From Rhizophagus irregularis (lineage: Eukaryota > Glomeromycota > Glomeromycetes > Glomerales > Glomeraceae): DNA of 64,000 nucleotides. The position numbers and the translations under genes are program-made. Below the pieces are notes generated by a model. The model did not search any database. It was not told where the DNA came from and saw nothing but the letters and a program-made list of their open reading frames with translations. Every line of letters starts with the position of its first letter. The first letter of the stretch is position 1. Where the stretch lies: contig NC_089440.1 of the NCBI RefSeq assembly GCF_026210795.1, positions 3,100,001 through 3,164,000 of the forward strand, written 5' to 3'. This document shows positions 24,519 to 38,120 of the stretch, piece by piece.

Positions 24519-27290
24519 AGTAAAGAAATAATGTTCTTTATAAAATGATTGTTATTATTACTTATAATTTTTTTGATGGATTATAATAATTTAATTTTTT
24601 TAAGATTTTGAATTTTTAAACAAAGAGAAATAAAAAGTTCTTTTTTAGATTTTAAAAAAACGATTTCATTAAGTGAAAATATTTTTTAACGTTTATATTA
24701 TAATGAACAAATACTCGATGGTTGATTTATTTTTGTTAATGATTTTGTAACCACGTGAATCGATACATCTTTTCAAGCAAGAACATCTATGATTCAAATA
24801 TGTGAAATAAAAGAGTAAAAAACGTACAAAAAATTCTATGATGAATTACGATTATTATGAATGGTTTACGGATCTATATTTCAAAGCAATTACACTATGT
24901 ATTTTATAAGCGTGAAACTGCAAAACGTATAAAGGAATGAATAGTGAATGAATTATGTGATTTATTTCGTATTACAGAAAAAAATAAATAATTAAACTTT
25001 CAAATCAATAAATCAAACTAATCATTCTAATCAAACTATTAATGGAAGTACACATCAATTATATTGTTTTTTTTTGCATACATATTCTTAATCACCTTTT
25101 TTTCCGTTCTGGTAGAACAAAAATATTTCATGTCTTTTAATTACTAGAATCCGTAATATGGTATTACTTAAAATTCATGACCTTGAGGTGAGAACTATTT
25201 CTCTTAGATAAATAGAAGATTCAAAGAGCAATACATTAATCAAGATCGGGGAGTGCTTGAAATTTATCATTCAGAGAACTTTCCAAGACGATTATAGGGG
25301 CCGGCTAATTCTTCCTTTTAAATGTTCATTGCTCGTTACTCTATCATTTTTATTACATTCATTTATTACTTGCTTGAAGAAAATAAAAACAAAAAATAAA
25401 ATTTCGCTCACTTTAAACTACTAATTTGCATGTGTGTGGGCTAGAATTGATTATTCTGATTTCATGTAATTAAATCAAAGAAATGTCTAGTATTTAAGAA
25501 TATACAGTAATAATTATTCAATAGTTAATGATACGGGAAATTTGTTTATATTATGAGATAATAGCACAATTAACTTGGTACTAGAAGCCTGTGATCATTT
25601 AATCACCGAATAGTTAATAACACGAGAAATTTGCTTACAGATACTGAAGTACTTTACTATTGATAATTATCTATATGATTCGTATGTGTAAAATGACAGT
25701 ATATTATGGATTATATTTTTATAGAATTTCTTGTAACAACCTTTTTGAACACGAGATAACAGATTCAACATTACAAATTTCGAACCATTGAATGATTACT
25801 TAAAGTTATTTCTGGTAAATTCTTAATGACATAAGGAATTTTCAGTTAAAAAAAATATATTTTTTTTGCAGTATATCTAATACGATTATACGAATACAAT
25901 CATTATATTTAGTTTAAGAATAGTTTACGTTAGATGAAGCAATTGAGGCATGTTCCAACTTCCAAAGATCCGGTTTTATTTATTTATTTGTTTCATTTTC
26001 GCATCATTGTCGCATCAAATAATGATTAAATGTTTTGATTAGTGCATTACTTAATCATTATGAGAATCATAATATTTATTATTTTATTGATTTCTTAAAT
26101 TCAAAGTAAGGAATTTTTATAATTAAGTAAAATATTTTGGCGCAGTGATAAATTTCTAATATCTAATTCATTATTTGCAACTTGAATCAAGCTACGTTGC
26201 GTTTAGGAGAAACAATTGTAGGCTAACTTTTAGATCTTTCGTGTCCAATGGGGCAAGCATTCATAAGTATAAAACCATGTTGGTTTAAATAAAATTGTAA
26301 ACTTAAATTATTTTAATAAATCAAAGAAAAGAAAAAAAAATCGAAATACTAAAAAGAAAATGGTAACTAAATAGCTCAAAAAGGTTATATTTGATTGTTT
26401 GATATTTTGATTATTTGATTGAAATAGCTTAAATGAAAACTTTTAAAATTTTATTAGATTGTAAAAGGAGTTTCGACCTTATATAATTTTTATGTATACT
26501 ATTCCGCAAAATAAAAGTATTGTAAATATCGTATTTTCTGGTTATTTTACATCTTGAGGCATAATAAGCAATTTTAGTTAGACATAAATCGTTTATATTC
26601 AACTAACTGCACGTGAAAGTATGTATATATTGTATTATTCAGCATTTGCTTTTCCATTAATTTTATTTGCGATTATTAAAAGTTTCATATATTTAACAAA
26701 ATTTAAATTATCATAAAAGGTATAACGTAACTAACTTCAATATAGTGTCCGCTGCTATTGTGAAGTAGCTGTATAATGTTTCTCGTAAAATGAAGCTTCA
26801 CAATAATTATAAACATAATATTATGTTAAAAGACACAATAAACTGTGCTTTTTATAACAATCCCAAAATTTAGACGCGCTTTTATATATTAACTTCCATT
26901 GTTGATTTAAAACAATTTACATTGTTAATTAAAGTGAATTTGGGTTTGTTTTGATATACCTCGCTTTCAATATTCATCGTGATGATAAAAAATTTTTCTT
27001 TTTTTTGAGTCATCCTGTTATGGTTTGAGAACGGATAGTCAGTCGCGTTATATTATAACAAGCTGGCAATTTAATATCTATAATTTTTGTTATTTTCATT
27101 AACATGTACATTTTTAAATATAATTTGAAAATTCGCTATTAAAAAATCGGTTTAAAGTTACTAAGCGAGCCATTTGCAACAATATAATTATTAAAAAATT
27201 AAAAATTCTACGGTATGTAAAATTAACAATTTGTAAATATTACAATAAGAGTTACGTACAGTAATGAGTACATTAACGGTTATTAGCTTT
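24519..27290. other. long intergenic region after ALG8
   Basis: About 2.8 kb of AT-rich sequence between convergent genes, with no open frame of note. A direct repeat of about 30 bp, AATAGTTAATGATACGGGAA and AATAGTTAATAACACGAGAA, occurs near 25520 and 25607. Confidence 0.4.
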
Positions 27291-27808
27291 TTACTACAAC
27301 TACAACGTGCTTCTGATCACGAGTACATGTAACTACTTTACCATTACGTACTACATAACTAAGTAATCATATTTTTTTTCATGACTACATGAGTACGTGA
27401 GCACAAAAATATAATCGACTACTTTACCTTACGTAGTTACGTAATCATAGACCAGCGTACCCTACAAAAATGTCACAAAACGATCGGCATTAAGAGATTA
27501 AGAAATTAAACTATGTGACAAATAATGTGTGACAAATAGGATTTCACACCTCGAAAAAATTCAAATTTCAAAGTCCCTCAGATACTTATGAAAAATGGAA
27601 ACAAGGAAGGGTGTGGCGCATGTGACAAAACAGTCACGTGATTTTCGTGACATTTTTGTAGGTAAAAATAAATTAAAATTTATTGTTTGTACTGTAGTCG
27701 CTTTGAGTATTGTGCTTACATGAGTCTATGACTACGTGATATCTATGACTACGTGGGAGTACGTGATATCATGTACTCGTAGTCATAACTGTATTGTAGT
27801 TGTAGTAA
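27291..27808. mobile_element. outer MITE-like element with ACTACAACTACAA ends
   Basis: Inverted ends TTACTACAACTACAA (27291-27305) and its complement (27794-27808) enclose a palindrome-rich sequence full of TACGTAGT, ATGACTAC and GAGTACGTG motifs. It is interrupted by a second element at 27460-27662. No target duplication was found. Confidence 0.6.
27460..27662. mobile_element. 203-bp MITE nested in the outer element, TA target
   Basis: Ends CCCTACAAAAATGTCAC and GTGACATTTTTGTAGG are inverted repeats and are flanked by TA on both sides (27458-27459, 27663-27664), as for Tc1/mariner-type elements. The interior has GTGACAAATAG motifs also seen at 37.5-37.7 and 55.5 kb. Confidence 0.8.
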
Positions 27809-28987
27809 TTAAATATATAATCGTACATTAAGATCATCTAAAAGAGAACTTACGAGACATACGGTACGTGAATTACATGATGGAAGGAAGCAGGGATTTT
27901 CATAAAACAGTAGGTGGGACAGAATGAAAAAAATATAAAAAATATCATAATGCATCAATTGTCCAAATCAACAAAAGTTTATACAATATTTGTTGTAGAA
28001 TATTATACAACAATATGTAAATTTATTTAAAATATATTTTGTTATTTGTTTGAAAGAGTAAAAATTTTTTTTTTTTATAATTATAAACTTCGGTGCAATT
28101 GCTGATTAAACGTGAACAAAAAAAATGTATCTTTTTACTGGTCAAATAAACTCAAATGTTCTAATATTGTGTAACACCAAGCTTATTGTCAGTGTATAAA
28201 AAATTTCTTCAGAATTGGATTTCTGATTTTGCATCTCATATTTTCCAATTCTTTTCAATCCCTATATTATTAGCGATTTGTTTAATCGCGTAAATCATCA
28301 GTCCCATACTGAATGCATAATTGTGAGTGAGCCGTAATTGTATATGTATAATAAAATGTTCCATGTTCCTATTTTAATTAAAAATTTATTTATTAGCATA
28401 AATAAAAAGGATAATTTTAAAACCCATAAGTTATCAACGTGTAATAAAAGTAAATTTAGATTAAAATTAAATCGATATGAGCGACATTGAATTATTGTTT
28501 CCTTAAAATTCAGATTGTTTGTTTTAAAATAATATGTACATGTATATTAGTCGAAGATCTTAAAATCTTTTGTCATAAGCTTTATGATTCGTTATGTCAT
28601 TTAGTTAAAAAGTAACAAAATAATATAAAGAAATTATCCCGACGATTCAGTAGTCATAAGCAATTAACCTATTTAAAATCGATTTCTAAATTGATTAAAA
28701 CTCGAATTTATAATTCTATCTTGTATTATCCGCTATCATTTTTCTAAATGAATTTAGATAGTGAATGTGATCTTTAATCTTTATCAAATATACTTTGGAA
28801 AGTCTGGAAAATCAGAGACAGAAAGAATTTAACATAATAAAAAGTGATATTTTAATATATTTCAATTTATAAAATAATAAAAAAAAAAAGTGTTTTATAC
28901 ATTTGAATATTAATTTTATATCATATACAGTTCAATTGAATATTTGTGACTATAATCTTATTGTAATAATCATAATAAAAACCGAGT
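27809..28987. other. intergenic, 3' flank of kinase B
   Basis: No gene seen. The part from about 28700 to 28987 is similar to the 3' flank of kinase C (about 37830-38120) and to 51.0-51.3 kb, so it belongs to the duplicated unit. Confidence 0.55.
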
Positions 28988-31647
28988 TCAATCAATATCC
29001 ATAATAATACAATCAGAACATTTATCAGAATGAAAGGTGTTAACTTGTCCTATAATATGTAAATTTTTTATTTAACTTTATTTTACTAATCAGATAAGAG
29101 TAATATATAATAAAAAATTTACCTGTTCGTATTCTCCTGGTATATCTCGAAGAAATAAATTCTTGTTGATTTGTGCAATTAATAGGTTCCGGTAAATTTT
29201 GAAAATTGAGAAGCCGACCTGTATAAATAGCCTTGGGATGTTTTTCGTCTATTTGTATTTTTAATAATAAATTGTTGGTTGATTCATTAAGTTTATACGA
29301 TAATCTTGGACGTGTTTCATTTACTTGTAAATTATATGATAATCTTTTTAATGGCATACTTTTGTATGCATTTAAATGATATGATAATGTATGAAATACT
29401 TCTTCAGAAGTTGGTCGGTTTTCTGGATTTGCATCCCAACATTTTTTAATTAATTCTTTTAAAGAAGTTGGAGTTTCTTCTCTAATATTTGGACGTAAAC
29501 CTCGACAAATATCCAGTGCGAGAAAATGATCATGTGGTTGATTATTGAATGGAGGAATTACTGTAATTATTTCATTTATGATCACACCTAATGAATACAC
29601 ATCAGATGCTAATGTATGTGGTTTCCCACGTAATATTTCAGGTGCCATATATGGCATTACTCCATAAATATTCTTTTTGGTAGAATTTGATAAAATTTCA
29701 TTTGCTGGAATGCAAAATCCAAAATCTCCAATATATGCAAATGTAGAACCAATGAAAATATTTCCTGGGTGAAGGTCTTTATGAATTAACCCGTGAACAT
29801 GAATATTATTAAGTGCAAGACAGATATCATATATTTTATTTAGTCTTTGATCCCATGTAATCATATTAGCAGTTCGTTTAAGATATTTGCGTAAATCGCC
29901 ATTTTCCATATATTGTAATACTAACGCATAATTGTTAGTAATAGGATCTTGAGTAATTCCAAAACATTTTATTATACACATATAACCACTAACTTCGTTA
30001 AGAAATTTTATCTATAAATATATAATTAAATATTAAATTTGTAAATTAAAAATAATTATTTTATTTTTTAAATTCTATTTTACGTACCTCATTTAGAAAA
30101 TCTCCACTTATATTTTTTGAATTATTCAATACTTTTAAAGCAATTTTTGTTGATTCATTTCTTTTCCAATAATTAGACAATTGACTCCACTTTTTAATTG
30201 GCCCATCTAACCATATAGCTGAATATACTTTTGCAAAACCTCCTTTAGCAATGTAATTAATATTTTTAAATTTATCATATGAAATCCATTCTAATAATCC
30301 GTATTTTCTGCCTATATTTTGATTTTCTTGTATCAACTTATCAATAATCTCATTCCTACTGGTCCACTTATCAAAATCTCTTTGAAAATGTTTAGGATTA
30401 CAGGATGAACAACCATCCGAATCCCCATGTATCTTAAGACATTCTTTACATTTTCCAAATTCCATACGTTTTTTTTCAATAATATCAATTTCTCCATCAT
30501 AACAATCACAGCAGTAAGAACGAAGTTTACGCCAACAATTATGTACTCCATTATATCTTATATTATTTATAAGAATTTTCTTATCTAGTACATAATATTT
30601 TGTGTTTTCAAATTTTTTCCTAATTTGTTTAAATATTCCTAAATTACTATTTAATTCAAAATAAATATTTTTGTAATCTATTAAAATAGATTGTAATTCT
30701 TTTAATTCTCTTAATTCTTTCGTTTCTTTTTTGTATACTTTGAGATAAAAATTTTCATAATCTTGTAATTTAGGGGATAATTCTTTTAATTCTCTTATTT
30801 TTTCATCAAAACACTCATAACAATAATTATAATGATACTTTCTATTACACTTCTCACATAAAATATAATCGAAGTTCTTGTATTTTTCTCGTCTATCTTC
30901 TTCATCTAAATCATAATCTGAAATTCCAATTTTTGATGTTTTAAATACATTATTTTCATTAATCCATTCACTAAGGTTTTCCAAAAATTTCTTAAATTCA
31001 TAAAATGAACAACAATCATCATTATTTCCTATAAAACATACTTTGCATCTATTAATTATCATTTGATTATTATAACAATAATTACAATTATAATATTGCT
31101 CATCAATTTCATTGTTACATTTTTCACATACAACGAGATCATATTTTTCATATTTTGCTTTTCTTTCTTCTGAATTTAAATTATAATCGAAAAAATTAAA
31201 AAATTTAAAATCTGATCCAAATTTCATATGATTTTTTTTAATAGTATCAGTTTCTTTATCATAACAATATGCACAAAAATAATAGGGGTTATTAATTTCT
31301 TTGTTACAATTTTCACATACAACGAAATTATATTTTTCATATTTAGCTTTTCTTTCTTCTAAATTTAAATTATAATCGAATGTATTAAAAATTTTAGAAT
31401 CTGATCCAAGTTTCATATGATTTTTTTTAATAGCATCAGTTTCTTTATTATAACAAACTGTACAATAATAATATTGCTTATAAATATAATTATTACATTT
31501 CTCACATATAATGTGATCATATTTTTTATATTTTGCTCTTCTTTCTTCTAAATTTAAATCATAATCTAATATCTTAAAAACTCCAAATATTGTATCATAT
31601 TTATTAATAAGTTGGATGTTTTCTTCAATATTCTCTTCTAACGACAT
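28988..31647 (-). CDS. Cys-repeat TKL protein kinase B
   Basis: Three exons, 31647..30088, 30011..29123 and 29049..28988, give 836 aa. The start is the ATG at 31647; the frame is open further upstream but without another ATG. Residues from about 30 to 300 hold four modules of about 62 aa, each with NLEER-AKY, a CxxC, about 10 residues, a second CxxC and CYNKETD; these look like small zinc-binding knuckles. Further Cys pairs lie before the kinase (CCDCYDG, CKEC, CSSC). Kinase motifs: glycine loop GGFAKVY about 468-474, ALK with Lys504, HKDLHPGN with Asp599, GDFG with Asp616, APE. A conserved C-terminal tail ends SDKCSDCIIMDID. All catalytic residues are intact, so it should be active. Partner and substrate are unknown; the arrays suggest a binding or sensing role. 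Confidence 0.9.
30800..31600 (-). repeat. four-copy array of 62-codon Cys modules (kinase B)
   Basis: A DNA period of about 186-190 bp encodes CxxC-x10-CxxC modules. The last (C-terminal) one is the most diverged (DLDEEDRREKY). Compare about nine modules in kinase C. Confidence 0.85.
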
Positions 31648-32579
31648 GATTCCAACAAGTGTTTTCAGCCTTATCGTATTTGAACTCAATAAAATTTATT
31701 TATTTTTTTTTTAATTTATATTTCCAAATTAATTCCAACTGAATATCCAAATAAGGCCGTAATCTTATTTTTATTCACTTGATATAATTCTTAAATCAAT
31801 AATAATTGATTATATATAAGAATGCCTATTCTTTAATAATTCACACAAAGATTTTTTGACAATATTTTATTATGAACAATGAAACATAAACTCCGAAATT
31901 TACAATCAATAACTTTATTTGTTGTTATCCGTATTAATAAAACCATAAAAAGATAATTTACCCAAAAAAAAAAATTTTCATATGTAGCCGCAAACTTGCA
32001 TTTGTCGATCATTCGTAATGCCAGAAATTATTTTTAAAAGGAATTTATTAATTGAGGGGCGCAGTATCATATTTAGTTTAAGTGACTAAAATAAGTGTAT
32101 AAAATTTAAAGTATTATAATTGTGAAATGTTACTAGTGTAACATCCGTAACGATGTAAAACTATTCTTGTGTTCATATTTATTTTTAGATTTAGGAAAGG
32201 GAACTACGCTCGAGGAATTACTAAATTAGGAAAGGGTTTGAAGAACAAAAAAAGAAATTTTGAAAAGTTGATAATTATGAAATGTTAAAAATGATATTTT
32301 TGATGAGAGGAAAAAAGGTTTGTTAAGGGTAAAATTTGGAAAAAGTCAAAATTGAAAAACATCAAATGAAAAAAAGGGAAATTCAAAACAGAATTTATTT
32401 TTTCGAAATTCGTTTTAGTATAAAAAGGGAAAATATTTGATTAATGGAAAGGAGATTTTCAGAATTCTATTTTTATAACTTTTAGTATCACATTATTATT
32501 AAACCAAGCATTATATTATATTTGTGAAATTTTATATTATTAATAAAACATCATTGTTCAGGTTTAGAAAATAGTATTT
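31648..32579. other. intergenic, promoter side of kinase B
   Basis: The first 350 bp align loosely with the region upstream of kinase C (AATAAAACCRTAAAARGATAA block near 31935 and 42250). From about 32180 the sequence is purine-rich on the plus strand and has no counterpart in the other unit, suggesting an insertion that includes the next entry. Confidence 0.4.
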
Positions 32580-33098
32580 ACGAAATTTTACAGGAGATGA
32601 GAGCAAGTCTTAAAATGAACGATAGTGATGAGATAAATGTAAGACTTGAAGATGATTTGATCGAGGTATTAAAGTCACGCTCTTATATCGAAGTAACAGA
32701 TATATATATATATAAATGTTCTTAGAGAATTGACAAGAGGTATTATCAACGAAAAGTGGATTAAAGTGAGTATAGTTAAAGGAGATAAAGATATAATTTG
32801 TAAAATATGTGATAGATATATGGATAAAATACAAAAGTTATTTTGGAATAAAAGATGTGAAGAAACGATAGAACTGGAAAAAACTAGAGGAATAACGAAA
32901 GAATTAAAAAGGAAAAGAGGGAAAAAAGTAATTGAGAGTGAAGTAGTAGTGGCGACGAAGGAAAAAATAAAATTAAAAAAAATAAAAATAGTTACAAAAA
33001 ATATGATAGTAAAGATAACGTATTTAGATTGGGAGAATATGATAAACATAAATGGGGATATAAAAAATAATGGTATCGTTCCAGTCTTCCAGATTTAA
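32580..33098 (+). pseudogene. possible LINE-type retroelement 3' remnant
   Basis: A plus-strand frame (32730-33098) with Lys-rich composition contains IICKICDRYMDKIQKLFW and NKRCEETIELEKTRGI. A preceding stretch, MNDSDEINVRLEDD, is in another frame across a (TA)n tract at 32700-32714. The composition recalls the region after reverse transcriptase in fungal LINEs, but no RT motif is present, so the assignment is weak. It is absent from the paralogous block at 42-44 kb. Confidence 0.3.
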
Positions 33099-33599
33099 TT
33101 AGATTATAGTAATTTTAGAAATTGATAAATTAAGTAGATATAGTAGTATACTTCGTTAGTTATACGAAGGTTTTGATATGAAGCGATTAAGTTGGACTCA
33201 TTTAGAGTTGTTTCTTAATTTCATATGTATTTCTAAATTTACGATGTAATATGAAATTTAAATACAATTACTAATAAAGAAATGCGTTTATCAAAAAAAA
33301 ATTGTATTTTTGCTAATTATGTGCAATTATGTGGAATATCTGAATAAAATATGTAAATTTATGGGCACGAAATTTTGGCAATTTGTGGCGATCAAATTAA
33401 TCACGGAATTTGTGAAATACCAAATATCATTGGAGGGATTATACCTGCAGATTTAAATGGTTTGGCTAACCCAATGATCATTATAATGACAAAATTATTA
33501 ATTTATTTTTCGTAATTAAGATGATGTGGATTTAGAATTCAAATATGTCCATGCATATCTGAATTATTGCTAGTATATATCACATAAATCTGAAATAAA

Positions 33600-35450
33600 T
33601 TCCATAGATAAACTATAATTTTGCAAAGTATTGAACATTTCAAACAGATAACAAATTCAAACTCTAAATGCAGATATTATTTTGCGGCAAAAAAAATAAT
33701 AAAGTATTTAAATTAGACAATTAGCTACCTTAATAATATTGATTTATTTTAATATGATATATATGATATTAAAATATATTTTTTTCTGTAGTGTTTATCG
33801 TTCTACAGTAATGTTATTATATCGATAAATAGTATAAGTTGTCCAGATTTGAGTTGCAGGATTTTTACAGAAACACCTGGATGCTTTTTTTTAATTATTG
33901 TCCGGAGCGAAGCGAATTGCTACATTTAATAAATAAACAAGATAAAAATAGATTTGTGATACATTATATTTTATTGTCATGCGATTTACGAGAATTGGCC
34001 GTATCACTAACGAATATATCCCCACCGTAGTTAAATGAGTGATGGATGAACGGAACACAGTATTAGTGATCTAGAAGTCTGAAAAAAACAGCCACGAATG
34101 ATATATGGAATTAATGGTATTAACTCAATATATACAGTATATTACACATTATGTGCAAATATTATTAATATTATTAATATTACCATGAGATTTTTCATAA
34201 CAATATAAAAAGATTGATTCTTACAAAGTACAATATTATATTATCTCAAAAAGAATCATAATTGAATGTTGATTACATATTTACGTTAAATTAGAAAAAA
34301 TGAGTTAAATATTACTATTAATAATATGATTAGCCGTTAATTTTAAAAATAAGTGACAATAATAGAAAAATTTCTAAAGTACCGCATTTTATCATTTTAT
34401 CGTTCAATAATTTCCAAGTAATCTTTTACTATGTTTAATCTTAATTTTTTTCTTAAAATATTCCTTTTTAAGTACAGTAATAATCATCTAAACAATATCA
34501 TCCCAATTCTGGAAAAAACTCCGATAAATGATAGTTAAGAAACTCAGACACGTGATCATTTTTCTGAAAAATTTTTTATAGGACATGTAATACATTAATT
34601 TTCTATTAGCCATAAATTTTTTTACTTAACATGGTTTAAGTTTTTGAAATATAAATTTTATAAAGAGTATCACGATTAATTTGAGGAAACTCCTTCTAAA
34701 TCAAAAACAGTATTTTTTTAAAATTTAAATTTGAGTCTACGAAGTGTACGTATTAAATCGTAATTCGCAAAGATATTCTCGCTTCTTCATATTTTAAAAA
34801 TTTGAATATGGACGAATTCCAAATTAATTTTTATGGGCAATTTTTAAGTGTCATGGGTCTTTGATCGAGGGATTAAATCATCATCAAAACATATATAATC
34901 ATTATAACTACTTTACATTCACTGAACAAAAATGCTTGTCAAGGATAACGTGGATCTAAAATGACAAAAGATTATTTCCATATTTGGTGATTACGAAATT
35001 TAATTTATTCAAAACTTAAATGTAATAAGTTATTAATAAGCTACCATTATAAAAGCACTTACTTATGAAGTGTAAAAGAGTATTTCCTCATTATCTTGAA
35101 ATTAGAGAATTACGTCATGATAACTTTATTGTCTTAATTCTCTAGTTATTCTATAGTCAATGTATTATAATAAATTTGTAAATACTTCAGAAATTGAATT
35201 GTCCTTTTTAGAGATATTTAACAGGTGCTAAACCATTTTTAATACTGGCGTTTCAGTAGATTAATTTGACTTTGATATGTTTTGAAAAATCATAATCACC
35301 GATTAAATATGTGAAATTCATATCCAAACAAAACATCGTTGACTATAATTATTATTTTTATTCTGATTGTGCTTAAATAAAATTAAAGAACTACTGTATT
35401 TGAAAGCTTCAGCAAATTTTCTTAAGATATACCAAAAATTTTCACCTCAC
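33600..35450. repeat. upstream block of segmental duplication, copy 1
   Basis: Several blocks match 42970-44210 in the same order and strand, for example AATGATTATATTTACGTTAAATTA-like and ATTAAAGAAC-TACTGTATTTGAAAG. Together with kinases B and C and their 3' flanks this shows one long tandem duplication. Alignment was by eye. Confidence 0.7.
34390..35370 (-). pseudogene. degraded two-TM membrane protein paralogue
   Basis: Around 34775-34835 the sequence (CTTCTTCATATTTTAAAAA, then GAATATGGACGAATTCC) matches the gene at 2368-3841 on the same strand. Around 34925-34965 it matches the YPGQAYF region. Frames are destroyed. A sister relic lies at 43.6-44.2 kb. Confidence 0.6.
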
Positions 35451-37140
35451 GTGATTTCTTATTTACGGTGACGTAGGGACAACTTATTCACAACATGTGG
35501 GACGATACTGGGACAAATACAGTAAGCGCTAAAACCAAATCCTTTTTTTAAAATTGAAAATAGATCTAAAAATAAGAAATGAAAAAAGAAATACCGGAAA
35601 TAAATAAAGTAAAAAATTTTAGATTAAAATTGAATGTTTAAGCTAAAGAAGTATTAAATACTGTTTTGTCTGTTTATTTCATATTTTCAAATTTGAACAT
35701 TTTCTCTAAGATTTTTAACTTTATCAACTAATAAAATACAAATAACAAGTTGATGAAATATATTTTCTTACAAAATATGTCTTCAACCATTTTCTACAAA
35801 ACATATATTTTTGTGCTAAACCCTTTTTAATATAAAAGAAAATCAAATTGTTATCAGTTATATAAATATATAAATTCAATTTTTTAACAAATAATAATAT
35901 AATAGGACCATGTTCAATTTGTTCATGTTTTTGTATTCTAAATAAATAAAAAATTCTAAATTTTATTGAAGGTTAGATATTAAATCCAATTATATTAAAT
36001 ATGAAAATATGACTTACAATCCTATCTTCTTCTAGATTTGAAAATGAATGTATTTTATGTGAGACTTATTGTACGGGTAATTGTTCTATTATGATTTTAA
36101 ATTTTAATTCTAATATATTTTATAGAAAATTTTCATATTCAAGATTATTATACCGTAATTAATCATATAAAGTGAAAAGTGGGTACTATTTTTATTTTTC
36201 CTATATGATATCATTAGTAGTATAATTAATTCATCTTTACTGTTATATATCAAAATAATTCAGAACTTAAATTATAGAAATTGTAATATAGCCATAATCT
36301 TAAGATTATGTATGAAACGCCATAGCTTCTTTAATCTCATTAAAAATTATACTTAATTTCATAATCTATTTTTCTCGTTGATTTTCGATCATTTATAAAA
36401 AAACACAACAGCGGAAGCTTCTGTCAGTTCTGTGCGAATTTTTGAAATCGAATAATAATTGTCTTTTCTCTTCATATACAGTTATTCAATAAAGGCACTA
36501 GCACATGACACTATATAAATAAAGATTAACTACAGTATACTACTGATCAGTATACTTTTTATATCCCAATTATGTACAGTATATTCAGTTCAGTTGATCG
36601 ATAATTATAAATTGGATTTTATTTTATCGAAGAAATAGGTTTATATTTTGAAAAGAACATTTTAATATTAAAGAAACGTTGAAGTTTCATTGTTTTTAAC
36701 TACGATGTTTTTGGCGCGATCAACTCAAAATTAAGATAGTAGTAATAAAGTATAATAAGATCAAATTTCAAATTACTCAAATATTAAAAATTTGGGTCAT
36801 TATTATTATTAATCTTTTACTACGTCATTATACGGATATTAAAAATAAATCACATGATAAATCTTTACTGCGGGAATTCCCAATCATTCGTTCAACTTCT
36901 AATTCAAGGTATGTCCCCAAAGAAAAGATAAATACAGTCTAAGTTGATTAGTATTATTTAACCATAGCGGCAAAAACATTTGTCTTCTTCAGAATGTGAG
37001 ATACTGTATATACAATTTTTTTTAAAAAAATATATTTAGTTACCATTTTAATCAAATAATATGCATATGGGCTTTAAATAATTCACTTTTTTGTTGTACA
37101 ATAGATCTTTAAAATATAAATTTGTTGTCGACTTGGACAA
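35451..37140. other. intergenic
   Basis: AT-rich sequence without a recognisable gene or RNA. It separates the two duplicated units. Confidence 0.4.
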
Positions 37141-37340
37141 TTTACAGGTTCTGGGTTAAATATGAACCCAAATTTTGTGAAACAAGAAGTCGATTTTATA
37201 AATAGCTTCAGGATGTGCTTCATAAAATTGCATTTTTATTGTTCGGTTGAAATTAATACACTATATATTAGTATTTTTCTCCACATAATATTTCAAGTGC
37301 TATATATGACATTACTCTAGAATATATTTGTTAAATTTTA
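37141..37340 (-). pseudogene. kinase C-terminal remnant
   Basis: Two stretches match the minus-strand kinase exon 2: the GTAAATTTTG-AAATTGAGAAG tail region near 37141-37225, and TAATATTTCAGGTGCCATATATG (APE region) near 37285-37325. The intervening 700 bases of the functional genes are missing. Confidence 0.55.
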
Positions 37341-37374
37341 TTAAATTAATTAGAACCTCAATATATGGAAAATG

Positions 37375-37505
37375 AATTGCTAATTTAATACATGTGATCA
37401 AATACTGAATAGAATAATATGATATTTGTCTTGCATTTGATAATATTCATGTTCACGAGTTAATTCATAAAGATCTTTACACGAGAAATATTTTATTGGA
37501 TGTAT
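37375..37505 (+). pseudogene. kinase catalytic-loop fragment, opposite strand
   Basis: The plus strand encodes a corrupted LQYMENGD, then NIHVHELIHKDL and NILLD, matching the catalytic loop of kinases B and C. It lies back to back with the minus-strand remnant beside it, so the pair is an inverted, deleted copy. Confidence 0.65.
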
Positions 37506-37690
37506 AAAACCAGTTCTATCCCGAAAAGGAAAAGTTTAGCCGACATTAAGATTAAGAAATAAATAAATAATAGGTGACAAATAGGGTTTCTCTTATCAAA
37601 AAAGTCGTGACTCAATAAGAAAACAGGTAGGGCGTGACATGCAGTGACAAACTATATAGTTTGTCCGGCTATTGACGTTATGTTTATTTT
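37506..37690. mobile_element. diverged relative of the 203-bp MITE
   Basis: Contains GACATTAAGATTAAGAAAT and GTGACAAATAGGGTTTC in the same order as the interior of the element at 27460-27662. Clear terminal repeats are not preserved. Confidence 0.45.
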
Positions 37691-38120
37691 AAATAATACT
37701 TATGTTAGTATCATTTAATTACATAACAAACATACGAATCAAAATCTCGCATAAAGAATATATATATTCTGTCCGAGTTCAAATGATTCATTTATTTATA
37801 TTTTCTCCAAAAGCAAAAATTAATTTCTTATAATTCTATCTGCTATCATTTTTTTTTAAAAAAAAAATTATATATATAGTGAATTTAACCACCATATTAT
37901 ATGGTACACTTTTGTAAAAATCTGGAAAATCATATCCCGAGAGCATTTAACAAAGTAAAGCGACAATTTATTATATTTTAATTTATAAAAATAGCAAAAA
38001 ATGTGTATTATACTACTATATATATAGTATGAATATTAAAATTTCTATATCATATACAAGTTCAATTGAATAATATTTTAAAGACTAGAATAAATACTAA
38101 TGATGTTATAAGATCAGAGT
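37691..38120. other. 3' flank of kinase C
   Basis: Similar to the 3' flank of kinase B (TCATATACA, then GTTCAATTGAATA). No gene seen. Confidence 0.5.

Noticed and set aside
32610-33049. Phe/Ile/Ser-rich minus-strand frames
   Set aside because: They are mirror images of the Lys-rich plus-strand remnant and the TA repeat.
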